Below are positions 43,849 to 54,264 of a stretch of 64,000 nucleotides of DNA, piece by piece. A program made the translations under genes and the position numbers. Position 1 is the first letter of the stretch, and each line of letters begins with the position of its first letter. Source of the stretch: an uncultured Oscillospiraceae bacterium (GTDB lineage Bacteria; Bacillota; Clostridia; Oscillospirales; Oscillospiraceae); assembly GCA_947629915.1 (NCBI GenBank), contig CANRFN010000009.1:21076-85075 (forward strand), in the 5' to 3' direction. Below the pieces are notes generated by a model. That model saw nothing but the letters and a program-made list of their open reading frames with translations, ran no database searches and was not told the DNA's origin.

Positions 43849-44568
43849 CTAATTTGCTAAATTTTTTCTAAGCTTACTGCTATACTGCAACGTGCGTTTT
43901 ATCAACTTAATTCTCGCACTAATCCCTGTGTTCCAACTGCTATTACCCTCAACACGTTCGGATTGAGTTACGGAGACACGCTTGAGTTCAAATCCTTGCT
44001 TCATAGCCATATAGTATGCATACAAATCTAAAGAAAAGTCATATGGTGGGTCTGACCAAGACAAGTAAAATGCTCTCGAAACACAAGTCGGCTGTGCATT
44101 TATGTCTCGCAACTTAGTCCCTAGATAGATGCTCTCAAATATCCCCATACCCCATGTGAAAAATCGGTCGCCTATAGGGCGGTTCTTGCGAGAGCCTTTG
44201 ATGAATAATTTATCAGGCGATTCGCTATTGTCTAAAATTGCGATCATATCCAATATAGCCTCCGGTGGTAACTGCAAGTCCGCATGAATCCAGAACAGGT
44301 ATTCTCCTGTACAAGCAGCCAGCCCTTGGAGTATACCGTAACCGTATCCCTGGTTCACCATCACCCGGGTTTCTTTCACGAATGTGCGCCTTTGCACTAT
44401 AGCTTGAATTTTTTCATGGCTATTATCCTTTGATCCATTTTCGACCAGTACGAGCTCTAATTCTTTTCCAGCGGCTTCCATCTTCTTCTGGATAGAATCG
44501 AAACGTTCTAGCAGTCTGTCAAGATTCTTTTCCTCATTATAGCAAGGCACAACAACTGAATATCTCAT
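43849..44568 (-). CDS. Family 2 glycosyltransferase (DPM1-like)
   Basis: A 239-residue GT2 enzyme: SVVVPCYNEEKNLDRLL (residues 4-20), LVENGSKDNS, NQGYGYGILQGL and the metal-binding WIHADLQLPPE near 93, which corresponds to the DAD/DxD region. The C-terminus lacks membrane segments. Enzymes of this type transfer a sugar from a nucleotide to polyprenyl phosphate and feed GtrA- and GT-C-linked polymer modification. Its ATG overlaps the gtrA stop (ATGA). Confidence 0.85.
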   Translation of the reverse strand: MRYSVVVPCYNEEKNLDRLLERFDSIQKKMEAAGKELELVLVENGSKDNSHEKIQAIVQRRTFVKETRVMVNQGYGYGILQGLAACTGEYLFWIHADLQLPPEAILDMIAILDNSESPDKLFIKGSRKNRPIGDRFFTWGMGIFESIYLGTKLRDINAQPTCVSRAFYLSWSDPPYDFSLDLYAYYMAMKQGFELKRVSVTQSERVEGNSSWNTGISARIKLIKRTLQYSSKLRKNLAN

Positions 44569-44975
44569 TTTGATTCTTCACTCATTTCTTTTTTAAATAC
44601 AAATGTTTTCTGAAGAAAATAATTAACGCACATTGCAGCACCAGTTGCAAACAAGAAAGAAAGTAACCTTTTGTTTAAAATGCGTAATAGCAGAGTATTC
44701 ACTAGCACATTAGTAGTAATATTTGCTGACTGAGCTAAATAATACTTTCCTAGAGCCTTTAAAAAGGATTGTTCTTTATTTTGAAACGTCCAATTTCTGT
44801 TGAGAATGAAGGAGAATAGCGTGGCGCAAAGCATTGAAATAATCTTAGCATGTGTAGGGGGAAACCATAGATATAAGGAAGTATAAATTGTATAATCAAT
44901 TGCCGTCGATGCGCCGCCAACCGCCAGAAACTTCATTAGTGATTTATCAATATACGAGACAATATGTTTTATCAT
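44565..44975 (-). CDS. GtrA-family membrane protein
   Basis: A 136-residue protein with four membrane segments: LMKFLAVGGASTAIDYTIYT (residues 13-32), IISMLCATLFSFILNRNWTF with the conserved NR-x-(W/F)-T-F motif, then two more helices and a charged end. GtrA proteins are thought to flip polyprenyl-phosphate sugars. It is coupled by 4-nt overlaps to both the GT2 gene and the large membrane protein gene, so the three act together. Confidence 0.88.
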   Translation of the reverse strand: MIKHIVSYIDKSLMKFLAVGGASTAIDYTIYTSLYLWFPPTHAKIISMLCATLFSFILNRNWTFQNKEQSFLKALGKYYLAQSANITTNVLVNTLLLRILNKRLLSFLFATGAAMCVNYFLQKTFVFKKEMSEESK

Positions 44976-47272
44976 GTCGCAGCACCTAAATAGCCGATAA
45001 CATATCCGCCACTTACAAAAGCTTGAGTACCATCTTTATGATAGAACTCAACTCGTGAAATACCATTGATATTCATGTCAAGGTCAAAACCCACATATGC
45101 TTCCTCAGGGTCACTAATCTGTGGTAGATCTGCTACTAAAGCACCGTCTTTATCATATATTTTGATAAAATATCTTTCATGACTGATCTGATTCTCCCAT
45201 GTATCTTTGTGCACATAAAGGGATACAGCATATTGTGCGTCAAGATTCAGATTCAGACTATATCCTTTTTCAACAGTAGCCCTCTGGATTTGGCATCCGG
45301 ACGACTTATAATACCAGTCGTTTATAGTCTCCATTGCTGGCGCAACAGGTATCAAATATTCTTTATTAGTTGCCATTATTGAATAGTTTTCCATATTTCC
45401 TATTTCTATATAATCATCAATGAAAAAGTGGCCACTATCTGCCGCTTGGAACGAACACAACTCCAACATGCATAATGTTATCAATGCAGTTGAAGATACT
45501 CGAATTACTCGCTCTCTTTTCCAGACTTCTGATTGGCGTAGCCAAATAAAAACTGACAATACTATCCACACAAGTGCAACATAGGAGAAGAACCATTGTC
45601 GATTCTTTGTTAAACTCATGATGGAACTCCAACCCTCGAGCGAAACCTCACTCCCAGCTATCAGTAGGATTGCAGCATTACCAATAGAAAGCAATAACAA
45701 AGACAAAATGAACACAGCCTGCTGCCGATGCCTGCTCTTTATTACACACACCAACAGAAAAAGACTTCCTCCAATGATAACTGCGAAAACTAGTAGATTC
45801 CAAAGAAGAAAATTGCCAATCTGGACACGAAACATCGTATTTACAACCTGGACTTGAGAGTAGACTATCCGCTCCAGCAACCGCAATGGGTTGCTGATGC
45901 TAATTGAACCAAGACCATTTTCCCCTGCCAAAGCAAGTCCTGAAGTTTTCCTTATCATCAAGGAAATTACCCCTTGAAATAGGCATGCTATTAGCTCTAT
46001 ACAAATAAAGAATAGATCTCTGCATGTCATTTCTCTATATCGCAGCAACATTAGTATCAAAAGAATCGGAATTAAAACAAAAAAAGACATTCGAGAAAGC
46101 GTTGACATTATTGCCATGCTTCCCAAAAACCAGTACATCCTGTTAGTTATATCAAGTTGAAAAATTATAACCGCTAAAAGCGTTAATGCGGGAATGATTC
46201 CCCAATAGCCCACTATAAGCGGTGTTGCAACGGTTTCAGCATTTACTAGACAAGTTGTGACAAGTACTGATATCACAATGCTCTCCAGCGGTGTAATATA
46301 TTTTCTTAGCGCACCTGTTGCTAGCGCAGATCCCATCATAGATACAAGCAGTACACTCACTATATTTATCGCGAATACCGCCCCTGATATAGAGGAAAAG
46401 GAATGGACTGACGCCCAGGTAATCAAACGTCCAAAGAGATTTAAATACAAGCCACTTTCCAAAACAAAAAGGTTTTTAATGAATCCGTTATTCTGAGCGG
46501 CCGGTACATATAGTTGACCAACTTCTGCCCAAGCCTCGCCCCCAATTGTATATGTCGGATACTTCAGGCAAATTATCAAAAAAATCAGAACGACCGTACC
46601 GACATATACTAAGGAATTTTTTGGGTAATAAGTCAGAATGAAACCCTCAGCTGTGACCACAAATAATAGGGCTAATGCTATGATCCAAACAGTCAAGTCG
46701 ATTGATCTCGGATTACCAGTTTCATACTTAATGCAAAGTGGCCCTGACTTCATCTCCCCATTGAATGATGTGGGCGGTATCTCATATATATTTTGCCCAG
46801 TATACGGGATATACAGCGAGGATCCATACTGTGTGTCTAGAGATTCGATCTCGAGAATGGCTTTCCCACTGTGATATTGCTTTAATGACCCGGAAAAATC
46901 AACATATGTCCAATCTTCAACTCCGTTGATATTAAGAAGACTGCTCTCATAAATATCATCTTGCCGTAGAGTAAATCGAATTGTGCCAAAATTAGAATAT
47001 GCTCTATCACCACCACCGTTTGCTGTAAGAATTTCTAGATTCTTAATAAAACGGTTGATCTGAATTTCCTGAGTAAAAACATCTCCATGCTGCATTTCAA
47101 TCGTTGTTACATTTTCGTGTGGTATTTGGAACGAAACTGTTCTATCGCCAACAGACCATTGGATGTATGATGACACACTCCACAACACGATCAATAATAG
47201 CAGCACCATGTTTCGTAGAAACATATTCTTTTTCGCAGCTAAGAACTCCTTACTAAATCTACTATCAAACAT
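44972..47272 (-). CDS. Large polytopic membrane protein, GT-C-like
   Basis: A 766-residue protein. One membrane anchor (residues about 20-45) is followed by an extracytoplasmic beta-sandwich (to about 195; YSNFGTIRFTLRQDD, YVDFSGSLKQYHSGKAILEI), then 11-12 membrane segments (200-600), and a second beta-rich outer domain that ends VEFYHKDGTQAFVSGGYVIG. The layout suits a GT-C polyprenyl-phosphate-sugar transferase working with the adjacent GtrA and GT2 proteins; ENGSLGS-like loops do not give a family. ATG 47272 follows AGGAGGTG, preferred over a GTG 3 codons upstream. Confidence 0.65.
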   Translation of the reverse strand: MFDSRFSKEFLAAKKNMFLRNMVLLLLIVLWSVSSYIQWSVGDRTVSFQIPHENVTTIEMQHGDVFTQEIQINRFIKNLEILTANGGGDRAYSNFGTIRFTLRQDDIYESSLLNINGVEDWTYVDFSGSLKQYHSGKAILEIESLDTQYGSSLYIPYTGQNIYEIPPTSFNGEMKSGPLCIKYETGNPRSIDLTVWIIALALLFVVTAEGFILTYYPKNSLVYVGTVVLIFLIICLKYPTYTIGGEAWAEVGQLYVPAAQNNGFIKNLFVLESGLYLNLFGRLITWASVHSFSSISGAVFAINIVSVLLVSMMGSALATGALRKYITPLESIVISVLVTTCLVNAETVATPLIVGYWGIIPALTLLAVIIFQLDITNRMYWFLGSMAIMSTLSRMSFFVLIPILLILMLLRYREMTCRDLFFICIELIACLFQGVISLMIRKTSGLALAGENGLGSISISNPLRLLERIVYSQVQVVNTMFRVQIGNFLLWNLLVFAVIIGGSLFLLVCVIKSRHRQQAVFILSLLLLSIGNAAILLIAGSEVSLEGWSSIMSLTKNRQWFFSYVALVWIVLSVFIWLRQSEVWKRERVIRVSSTALITLCMLELCSFQAADSGHFFIDDYIEIGNMENYSIMATNKEYLIPVAPAMETINDWYYKSSGCQIQRATVEKGYSLNLNLDAQYAVSLYVHKDTWENQISHERYFIKIYDKDGALVADLPQISDPEEAYVGFDLDMNINGISRVEFYHKDGTQAFVSGGYVIGYLGAAT

Positions 47273-47281
47273 TTCGGACAC

Positions 47282-48491
47282 CTCCTCGTTAATAACTCAA
47301 GCGATATGTAGTCATACACTCCATTTTCTTAGGCCCATATCACGGCTTCAAAACTACCTCTGAGAGCTGCCTCAATTTAGTGCTGTTACATGCCGCATCG
47401 TTTATTATCGGAGATGCACTTCCCTGCTCAGAAGGTCTTCATGGTAAACTGAGATACTGTGAGGAGGACACCGCCGCTGCGCTTCTCGCTCCGCTGCTCC
47501 TGTCTGTCGGCTTAAAGGGAACAAGCCATTCAATACCGGCAACCATGATATGGTGCTAAGTATAGCATGCATAAAAACGACACACATCAGTGGTTTAGTG
47601 CATAATGTGCTGACTTCAACCTAGGCTGCTGCTTGCCATGAACTGCGAAATATCCGACATGCTCAAACTTGCTACTAATATACCAGGATATTGTTATTGA
47701 CTTACTTGACTTTGACAGTATCCCACACATCTAAGTTTCCTGCGCTCAAAGGCCTGTGATTCCGAACTGCCCAATTTGCTACCGCAAGTGCATCAAGGAT
47801 AGCATCTCCACTCCAGCAATTTTTTGTTGAATTAATCTCTAAAGCGCAACGAGTAATTTACCTTGAGCATGGTAAGTGCGTAGATGCTGTGCCCTAGACC
47901 TATCTTGGAGTGTTTCACCAAGGACTTTGACCGCATGACCGCTTTCATAGCATGGCACCCCCAAGACCGTGATCTCAGAACTCCTTCGCTTTGACAGGAA
48001 AACTGTTAGAAGATCTTAACACAGATTCTCGATAACATTTAGCCTGATTGCAAAAGAAGATTGAACAAGCCAAATGTATATGAATATAACTTCATGCAAA
48101 ACAGCTACTAATATATTGCCGTTGTTATAAACGCTGATACAGGCGATATTGATTGGATCGGAAACAGATTGCGATAAAAGTAGGTTTGAATTTTTCTACA
48201 ATGATTTGACCGCGTAACAGCGTGATTCCATACAGATCGATGGCGCTACTACGTTTCTAATCCCGTTCATTCTGTTGGCCCCTTCCATACTGTTCGCACC
48301 GCCACTTGGCATGATGCACATGCATCTTTGAAGGTTTTCCAAGAAAAGGGAAATTTGATATGCAAAACAGAGAAGATTACCGGTATAAGCGCAAAGAAGT
48401 CAACAAGATATTGCGTGGCAAACTATGAATTCAATGTCAATAATGTTTTAGTGGAAATTGCAATATATATACAGACATTTATTATATCATT
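47282..48491. other. 1.2-kb intergenic region without a supported gene
   Basis: Neither strand carries an ORF with a ribosome site and recognisable product. Short plus-strand phrases around 48.2-48.45 kb look like decayed coding, but the family is unknown. No palindrome of the 61.8 kb type was found here. It separates two transcriptional blocks of the surface locus and probably contains the promoter of the 47.3 kb operon. Confidence 0.4.
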
Positions 48492-49445
48492 TTATTCTAA
48501 TATCTGAATTGTATTTCTCTCCATTAAGACAGTTTTTGAATCAGAGCCCCAGATCATTCCGCTGTTTTCAACAAGAATGTTGAATGTCCATGTCCCATTC
48601 GCTATGTCCTCTACAGGTATCGCTGTTGCAAAGCCGCTGTTGGTATAAATAGTATCATGGTATGCGTCTGCGACATCAGGTCTTTTAATTAGTTTAGTAG
48701 TATATTGAAAAACATTTCCATTTTCATCTCTCAAAGAAATGTAAATATTAGAGTTCGTGCTGTCTTGACCTTCAACTAAAGACCATCCTTTGATTATAAT
48801 TTTGTCTCGTTCTAATCCAGCAACATCAATTGTCATTAAATTGTTTTTGCTATTTGTCGGTACTAAAATCGGTTCAACTCGTTCAGAAGTCCATTGTTCC
48901 AAGTCGCCCCCACCAAGTCTTCGACTATACTCACAACCATCTTTTGTCACAACCAATTTAAGATTTGTGTCTATTTTACCTTTGTCAGTGTCATTCTCAT
49001 AGCAGTAAAAATATATATCATATGTTCCTTGATCTAGCGTTGCTAAAGAAAAATCCCCACCATAGCCAAGCATATTGTTAAAATTATGTCGCAATGAATA
49101 AGCTTGAATGACATCGGCTCTAGGTGTATATGAATCAAACGGTAGTTCAAAACAGCGATAATTATCTTTCAAGATAATTGAAACGGTACGATTTGAATTA
49201 TCTTCTTCCGTGTATGCAAATGCCCATCCACCAAGACTTAAATTACCTAGAATGTTGTCACATTGAAAAGAATCAATTGCAAATCGGCCCGGAATATCTC
49301 TCATCGACTCAAAATCAGAAATTGTAATCTTCCTTGGAGAAGACAAACCGCTAATTCTGGCGATGACCGAGTTAGCACTAAATAACCATATGATCAGTAT
49401 TAGCATTACCACAGTATATAATAATATGCATATTTTCTTTGTCAT
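48492..49445 (-). CDS. Membrane-anchored beta-domain protein, unknown
   Basis: A 317-residue protein with one N-terminal membrane segment (ICILLYTVVMLILIIWLFSA) and two similar outer modules: NLSLGGWAFAYTEEDNSNRT to GTYDIYFYCYEND, and DKIIIKGWSLVEGQDSTNSN to GTWTFNILVENSG. Both contain GW(A/S) early and a T/G-T-(Y/W) near the end with a DV segment between (ADVIQAY, PDVADAY). Such GW-module domains occur in membrane proteins of polysaccharide loci; the function is unknown. The 3' end follows directly onto the 47.3-48.5 kb spacer; the start overlaps nothing but is 30 nt from the sulfatase-fold gene. ATG 49445 is preceded by GGGAGG. Confidence 0.6.
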   Translation of the reverse strand: MTKKICILLYTVVMLILIIWLFSANSVIARISGLSSPRKITISDFESMRDIPGRFAIDSFQCDNILGNLSLGGWAFAYTEEDNSNRTVSIILKDNYRCFELPFDSYTPRADVIQAYSLRHNFNNMLGYGGDFSLATLDQGTYDIYFYCYENDTDKGKIDTNLKLVVTKDGCEYSRRLGGGDLEQWTSERVEPILVPTNSKNNLMTIDVAGLERDKIIIKGWSLVEGQDSTNSNIYISLRDENGNVFQYTTKLIKRPDVADAYHDTIYTNSGFATAIPVEDIANGTWTFNILVENSGMIWGSDSKTVLMERNTIQILE

Positions 49446-49474
49446 CGCAAGCGGAGCCTCCCAGCAACGCAAAA

Positions 49475-50875
49475 TCAAAATTCATTGTACTCTGGCACAT
49501 TAAGCATTTCGTAATTATCATTCCATAGTGCATTTAATATAGCTCTCATTGTATTCACCGATGAAAGACCTTCTATCTCTGGTCCCTCTTTTCCACCCCA
49601 ATATAGTGTATTAAGCGGATTGTTTATGTATTGTTTATAAGATCTCATGCTATGGTCTGATTGCAAAATTATAATTGATGAAGGATCATTTCCAATAATA
49701 TTATCGAGCATCTGCATCATTAATTTTGTAGAATATTTGTATTGCCCAATATAGAAATTCGGATTCAAATAATTGCTGCCAGAAATTGCGTTCCCATTTT
49801 CATCAGCGATGTATGGCGGATGCGGGAAGTTTAAATATATAAGTGTAAATGTAGCATTCTTTGGAATACAATCTTGATTACTAAAGTAATTAACTATCTG
49901 TAGTATTTTACTTAGCCCATTTGCCGAATTGCTTTGTGTAAACGGATATATAATAGTCTTGCTCATTAGTATATCGTATAAAGACTCACCGCCCATTGTA
50001 ACTGCTTGATCCACAACGTCACTTTGCGGCAAACAACCACCATAGAAGGAACTAGCTTCATATATCTCAACTTCATATCCATGTTCACGCATAAGGTCGA
50101 ACAAGTGGCCTTTTTTACGAAAGACTTCTTTCTCACTCTCACTTGTGTCATCAGTCACAATATAGTTTAGATTCACAATGTTTGTCTGAATTGTTGAAGA
50201 TACAACACTTTCATTGTAACTTTCGTAAGAAATTGAAAAGTTGTATTTATTCAAGAACTCCTTTAAGCTGTTATTGTCATAGTTAAATATTTCTTTGGCT
50301 TGATTAAAATTAGCGTATTCATCAAACATAAAATAATAAATATTTGGCTGGTCACCAACTCCCTCTGCTATCTTTTTTTCTTCCTGCCTCGCCGCATCAA
50401 TCACCTTCTGCGCCCTGTAATGTCCGAGGATCTGCGGTACACTAAGCGTCAAATTAACAACGATAAGCGCTGCAAATACTAGGCACACGACATTAGCTAC
50501 ATCCTCCGCAAGCTGTTCCTTAGTAAAGTGGCAAAAAAGAAACACCAGATGAAGTCCAATAACTATGATAATTGGAGCTGTGTGCCAGTAGCGTAGACCA
50601 GGCAGAGCCAGCTTCAGTACTTTCTCGATCAGCGCAAAATTGGTAAGCAACAAAGCCATTATCGAGGCAGATATCGCGGCCTTGGAAATCGACCGTGTGA
50701 TTACCAGGAATACCAGCATTAACGTTAGTCCGATGAAGACATAATTTATCAGTGCCGGCATGACCTCATCAACTCCCGCCTCATCTGCGTTCTGGCAGTA
50801 CAGAAACACCGCCTGAAACCCGGAAGTAAATATGACTGTCAAGACAGATACAATTGTGCTCATATATTTTTTCAT
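49475..50875 (-). CDS. Membrane sulfatase/phosphoethanolamine-transferase-fold enzyme
   Basis: A 466-residue alkaline-phosphatase-superfamily protein. Four or five membrane segments occupy residues 5-165, then the catalytic domain has NIYYFMFDEYANF (metal-binding Asp near 188), FPHPPYI (near 350) and IIILQSDHSMR (near 405, metal-binding Asp-His). The layout suits LTA-synthase-like or phosphoethanolamine transferases of surface polymers. The usual nucleophile Thr/Ser position was not securely placed; SSTIQTNIVNL near 235 is the best candidate. ATG 50875 follows GAGG at 9 nt. Confidence 0.78.
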   Translation of the reverse strand: MKKYMSTIVSVLTVIFTSGFQAVFLYCQNADEAGVDEVMPALINYVFIGLTLMLVFLVITRSISKAAISASIMALLLTNFALIEKVLKLALPGLRYWHTAPIIIVIGLHLVFLFCHFTKEQLAEDVANVVCLVFAALIVVNLTLSVPQILGHYRAQKVIDAARQEEKKIAEGVGDQPNIYYFMFDEYANFNQAKEIFNYDNNSLKEFLNKYNFSISYESYNESVVSSTIQTNIVNLNYIVTDDTSESEKEVFRKKGHLFDLMREHGYEVEIYEASSFYGGCLPQSDVVDQAVTMGGESLYDILMSKTIIYPFTQSNSANGLSKILQIVNYFSNQDCIPKNATFTLIYLNFPHPPYIADENGNAISGSNYLNPNFYIGQYKYSTKLMMQMLDNIIGNDPSSIIILQSDHSMRSYKQYINNPLNTLYWGGKEGPEIEGLSSVNTMRAILNALWNDNYEMLNVPEYNEF

Positions 50876-50978
50876 TTCATCAATCCTCAACATTCAACTT
50901 ATCTATGGGTTTTCCCTCCGATGAAAAAATGAATTTTCCAGAAATCATACCGTAATTTGAGAGGCTCCCGTCAATATG

Positions 50979-53900
50979 CTATTTCAGTGAAAAATCCTCT
51001 CGATCCAGAGTTAAGTTTGGATTGTAATATGGGTCCCCAACCGCTAGTTCTTTGGACCATCTAGACTTAAAGAGGCTAATCTCATCACTGAACCGCTTCT
51101 GCTTTTCTGGAGTATCCTCAATTCCCCTAGATTTTGACTCATAGTGATATAATTCTGCAAATGGTGTCCAAACAATTAAATAGCCGGCTTTGCGTATACG
51201 CATACAGAGGTCTACATCATTAAATGCAACTTTAAACTCTTCATCAAGACCTTTTACCTCATCCCAAACCCTTTTTGGAATCATTATGCATGCAGCAGTA
51301 ACAGCAGACAGGTTTTGCGCAATGGTAAGCCTATACATGTAACCACAATGTCCCCTTGGGAAATACTTATGCGAATGTCCAGCTACACCTCCAAGGCCAA
51401 TAATCACCCCTGCATGCTGAATCGTATCATCTGGATAATATAACATTGCTCCCACAGCGCCAACATCTTCACGCTGACTATACATTAGCATCTGTTCAAT
51501 CCAATCAGGCGATATCACTTCGATATCATTATTCAAGAGTAATATGTGTTCTCCATGCACAACCGAAATGCCATAGTTATTTATAGCAGAATAGTTAAAT
51601 ATTCCTTCCCAATAGATAACCTGAATCCTCTTATCATTACGTAATTCTTGATAATATCCAAATGTTTCTTCCTCAGTGCTGTTATTCTCTACAATGATAA
51701 GCTCCCAATTCTGATATGTAGATTTATTTCTAATGGAATCAATACATTTTTTTAAATCAGCAACATGGTCCTTGTTAGGAATAATGATTGAGATTAGCGG
51801 GTATCCTTTAATATCATAATTGATTTTATATGTAGAACGAATCCGCGAGTCACAAACCTGTCCTTTAAGTCCAACTCGTTCCAGATGCTCTTCCAGTGCC
51901 ATCTTTGCAGTATTGATTGCGTATGGTTTTACTGAAACATCCGATGCTACTGATCCTTCGTGGCTGCGCCAATAATAAAGAATCTTAGGAATATGCTCAA
52001 TGTGTCGTGCCTTCTCTGTCAGTCTTAGGACCAGGTCATAATCCTGACTTCCATCAAACTGAGATCTAAAAACTTGCTCCGACTTTTTGATGAGATCACG
52101 TTTAAAAACTGTGAAATGACAGATATAATTATAGCTCCTCAACGTATCTGGAGCATAGTCCGGTTTATAGGCTGGACAATATGCATCCTCCGGCGTCTCA
52201 TGGAAAGTGTTCTCATCTGTGTAGACAAAATCTGCTCCTTTTTCACAAATAGCTTCCTGTACATAGTAAAGTGCAGCTGGGTGAAGAAGATCATCGTGAT
52301 CTAAGAGTCCAATATAATCTCCAGTAGCCATGGATATACAAGCATTTGTGTTTTCAGAAATTCCTTTATTCTCTGCTAATTTCTGATAGCGAATTCGCTT
52401 ATCACTATGTGCATATTTCTTGCAGATGTTTTTTACATAGTCGTGTTCTTTGTCACTTCCATCAGCCATACAAAGTTCCCAGTTAGAGTATGTCTGTTCC
52501 TGTACAGAGCGAATCATTTCCTCCAAAAATGTCTCGGGTGTATTATATAGAGGCACGACAATGCTTATTTTAATCTGTTGCAAAGCACTAGCACGTTGCG
52601 ATTTCAATTCTTTCTTCATAGAGATATATTTAATCAGCTTTGTCTTACTCATCCTATGTCTGCATTTTTCAATAAAACGTGCCCATGTATATCGTACCCC
52701 ATGTTCTCGTAGGCAACGAAAACCGTTACTGATCAGACGAGTAAGTCGATGTGCTTTAATTGCATCCAAAACTACGCGCACCGGCTTAGTCATCTTCCAA
52801 AGCGTTGCATTTGAGATAGAATCTAATGCAGCTTGGTACTCACTGACTTGCAGTTTCAATTCCTCACGTTGAGCAATTGCCGAAAAATAGTGCTCTTTAT
52901 ATCTTGCTAATTCTCCATCTCTCTCCTCTAGAATTTCTGCTTGCTCTTTGAAACGTACATGAAGCCTATCTATCTCCTGCTTACACTCAGTTTCCTTCAG
53001 AATCAAAAGAGCTTGGGCCTCATCTACAGCTTGTTGCGCTTGCGCTTGCAAATGCTGAGCCTCGGTTATCAAAACGTCCCGTTCTTGGATCTGACATTCC
53101 TGGTCTTTTATAATCTTATTCTGAGTTAGAATGAGCCGTTCCTTTTCCTCAATGATCTGGTTCTGATTCTGAATGTAACGTTCTTTATCCGCGAAGAGCA
53201 GGCTCTGATCCTTAAGCTGGTCATCCTTTGCTGCAATTATCTGATTCTGGTTCTGTATGTGGCGTTCTTTACCCGAAATTGTACCGTTTTGCTCTTGGAT
53301 CTGCCGCTCTTTGTCTGCTATGATCTGGTTTTGATTTCGGATGTGACGCTCTTTATCCTCAATGGTCTTATTCTTGTCCTGTATTTGGCATTCTATATCC
53401 GAAATCATTCCGTTTTGCTCTTGGATCTGCCGCTCTTTGTCTGCTATGATCTGGTTTTGATTTCGGATGTGACGCTCTTTATCCTCAATGGTCTTATTCT
53501 TGTCCTGTATTTGGCATTCTATATCCGAAATCATTCCGTTTTGCTCTTGGATCTGCCGCTCTTTGTCTGCTATGATCTGGTTTTGATTTTGGATGTGACG
53601 CTCCTTATCCCCAATTGCTTCGGTTGTCTCAGATTCCGACATACGAATGTTTCGTTCGTAGTCTTCCACCTGCCGTAGCCAATCTGTTCCGCGTATAAAG
53701 CAAGATGCATATGGAGTTATGAACAAAGGCCGATAGTTCAAATCATCATAGAAGCCATTGGCAGCGAATAGTCTCGCCCAGTATTCTCTTTGCTGTACAT
53801 TAAAATGGGTTCTCTCTTTGAAGTCACTAGGTGTTGAGCTGAAAATAATCCGATCTGTAATGGCACACAGGTTCTCTACTGCCTTTCTCCCTTCCTCTGC

Positions 53901-54260
53901 GTAGAGATGCTCCAGCACTTCAATGTTGACCACAACGTCAAAGCGTTTTGGCAGTCCCTCTGGCAATCTCTCAGCAAGTGAACCTACAAAACAATATGGT
54001 CTAATATCTTCGCGCACCATAGAAATAGCATACTCAGAAATATCAAGACCATATGCCTCCACCCCTCTATCCCGGAGGGCAGCTACAAGATGGCCCATAG
54101 CACAGCCAGCATCCAAGACAGTTTTTGGGTGTATATCTTCTGCTATTTTCTCAGCGACACTCTCTAAAAACTTCTTGGTATATCTTGAATCGGCATAATT
54201 GACTTTCTCTATACCAACATCATAATTCGAGTAATATTCCTTGTTATACACACTGCCCAT
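50979..54260 (-). CDS. Methyltransferase, coiled-coil and double GT2 protein
   Basis: A 1,093-residue modular enzyme. Residues 1-200 form a SAM methyltransferase (VLDAGCAMGHLVAAL near 50, VVNIEVLEHL). Residues about 215-470 are a long coiled coil built from 14-residue units of the type DKERHIQNQNQIIA. Residues about 565-780 are a first GT2 domain (KISIVVPLYNTPE, LLDHDDLLHP) and 805-1085 a second (LISIIIPNKDHVADLKKC, LLLNNDIEVI, FNDVDLCMRI). This architecture resembles WsaE-like and other S-layer/O-polysaccharide enzymes that cap or extend chains and whose coiled coil acts as a molecular ruler. ATG 54260 lies in GGAG-ATG context inside the end of the ABC gene. It follows the Wzt-like gene with a small overlap. 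Confidence 0.88.
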   Translation of the reverse strand: MGSVYNKEYYSNYDVGIEKVNYADSRYTKKFLESVAEKIAEDIHPKTVLDAGCAMGHLVAALRDRGVEAYGLDISEYAISMVREDIRPYCFVGSLAERLPEGLPKRFDVVVNIEVLEHLYAEEGRKAVENLCAITDRIIFSSTPSDFKERTHFNVQQREYWARLFAANGFYDDLNYRPLFITPYASCFIRGTDWLRQVEDYERNIRMSESETTEAIGDKERHIQNQNQIIADKERQIQEQNGMISDIECQIQDKNKTIEDKERHIRNQNQIIADKERQIQEQNGMISDIECQIQDKNKTIEDKERHIRNQNQIIADKERQIQEQNGTISGKERHIQNQNQIIAAKDDQLKDQSLLFADKERYIQNQNQIIEEKERLILTQNKIIKDQECQIQERDVLITEAQHLQAQAQQAVDEAQALLILKETECKQEIDRLHVRFKEQAEILEERDGELARYKEHYFSAIAQREELKLQVSEYQAALDSISNATLWKMTKPVRVVLDAIKAHRLTRLISNGFRCLREHGVRYTWARFIEKCRHRMSKTKLIKYISMKKELKSQRASALQQIKISIVVPLYNTPETFLEEMIRSVQEQTYSNWELCMADGSDKEHDYVKNICKKYAHSDKRIRYQKLAENKGISENTNACISMATGDYIGLLDHDDLLHPAALYYVQEAICEKGADFVYTDENTFHETPEDAYCPAYKPDYAPDTLRSYNYICHFTVFKRDLIKKSEQVFRSQFDGSQDYDLVLRLTEKARHIEHIPKILYYWRSHEGSVASDVSVKPYAINTAKMALEEHLERVGLKGQVCDSRIRSTYKINYDIKGYPLISIIIPNKDHVADLKKCIDSIRNKSTYQNWELIIVENNSTEEETFGYYQELRNDKRIQVIYWEGIFNYSAINNYGISVVHGEHILLLNNDIEVISPDWIEQMLMYSQREDVGAVGAMLYYPDDTIQHAGVIIGLGGVAGHSHKYFPRGHCGYMYRLTIAQNLSAVTAACIMIPKRVWDEVKGLDEEFKVAFNDVDLCMRIRKAGYLIVWTPFAELYHYESKSRGIEDTPEKQKRFSDEISLFKSRWSKELAVGDPYYNPNLTLDREDFSLK
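53291..53600 (-). repeat. 126-bp tandem repeats coding the coiled coil
   Basis: A 126-bp unit occurs at 53291-53416 and 53417-53542 almost identically, and its beginning again from 53543. Each unit encodes three 14-residue coiled-coil blocks. Identity at the DNA level indicates recent expansion and a length that can vary. Confidence 0.85.
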
Positions 54261-54264
54261 GCCA

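Noticed and set aside
47282..48491. Insertion-sequence remnant
   Set aside because: Some phrases look like old coding DNA, but no transposase motif or terminal repeats could be shown.
53291..53600. CRISPR-like direct repeats
   Set aside because: The 126-bp units are contiguous and coding, without spacers.
53259..53678. Plus-strand ORF with regular LLLDLPLFVCYDL repeats
   Set aside because: It is the antisense reading of the coiled-coil repeats of the glycosyltransferase.
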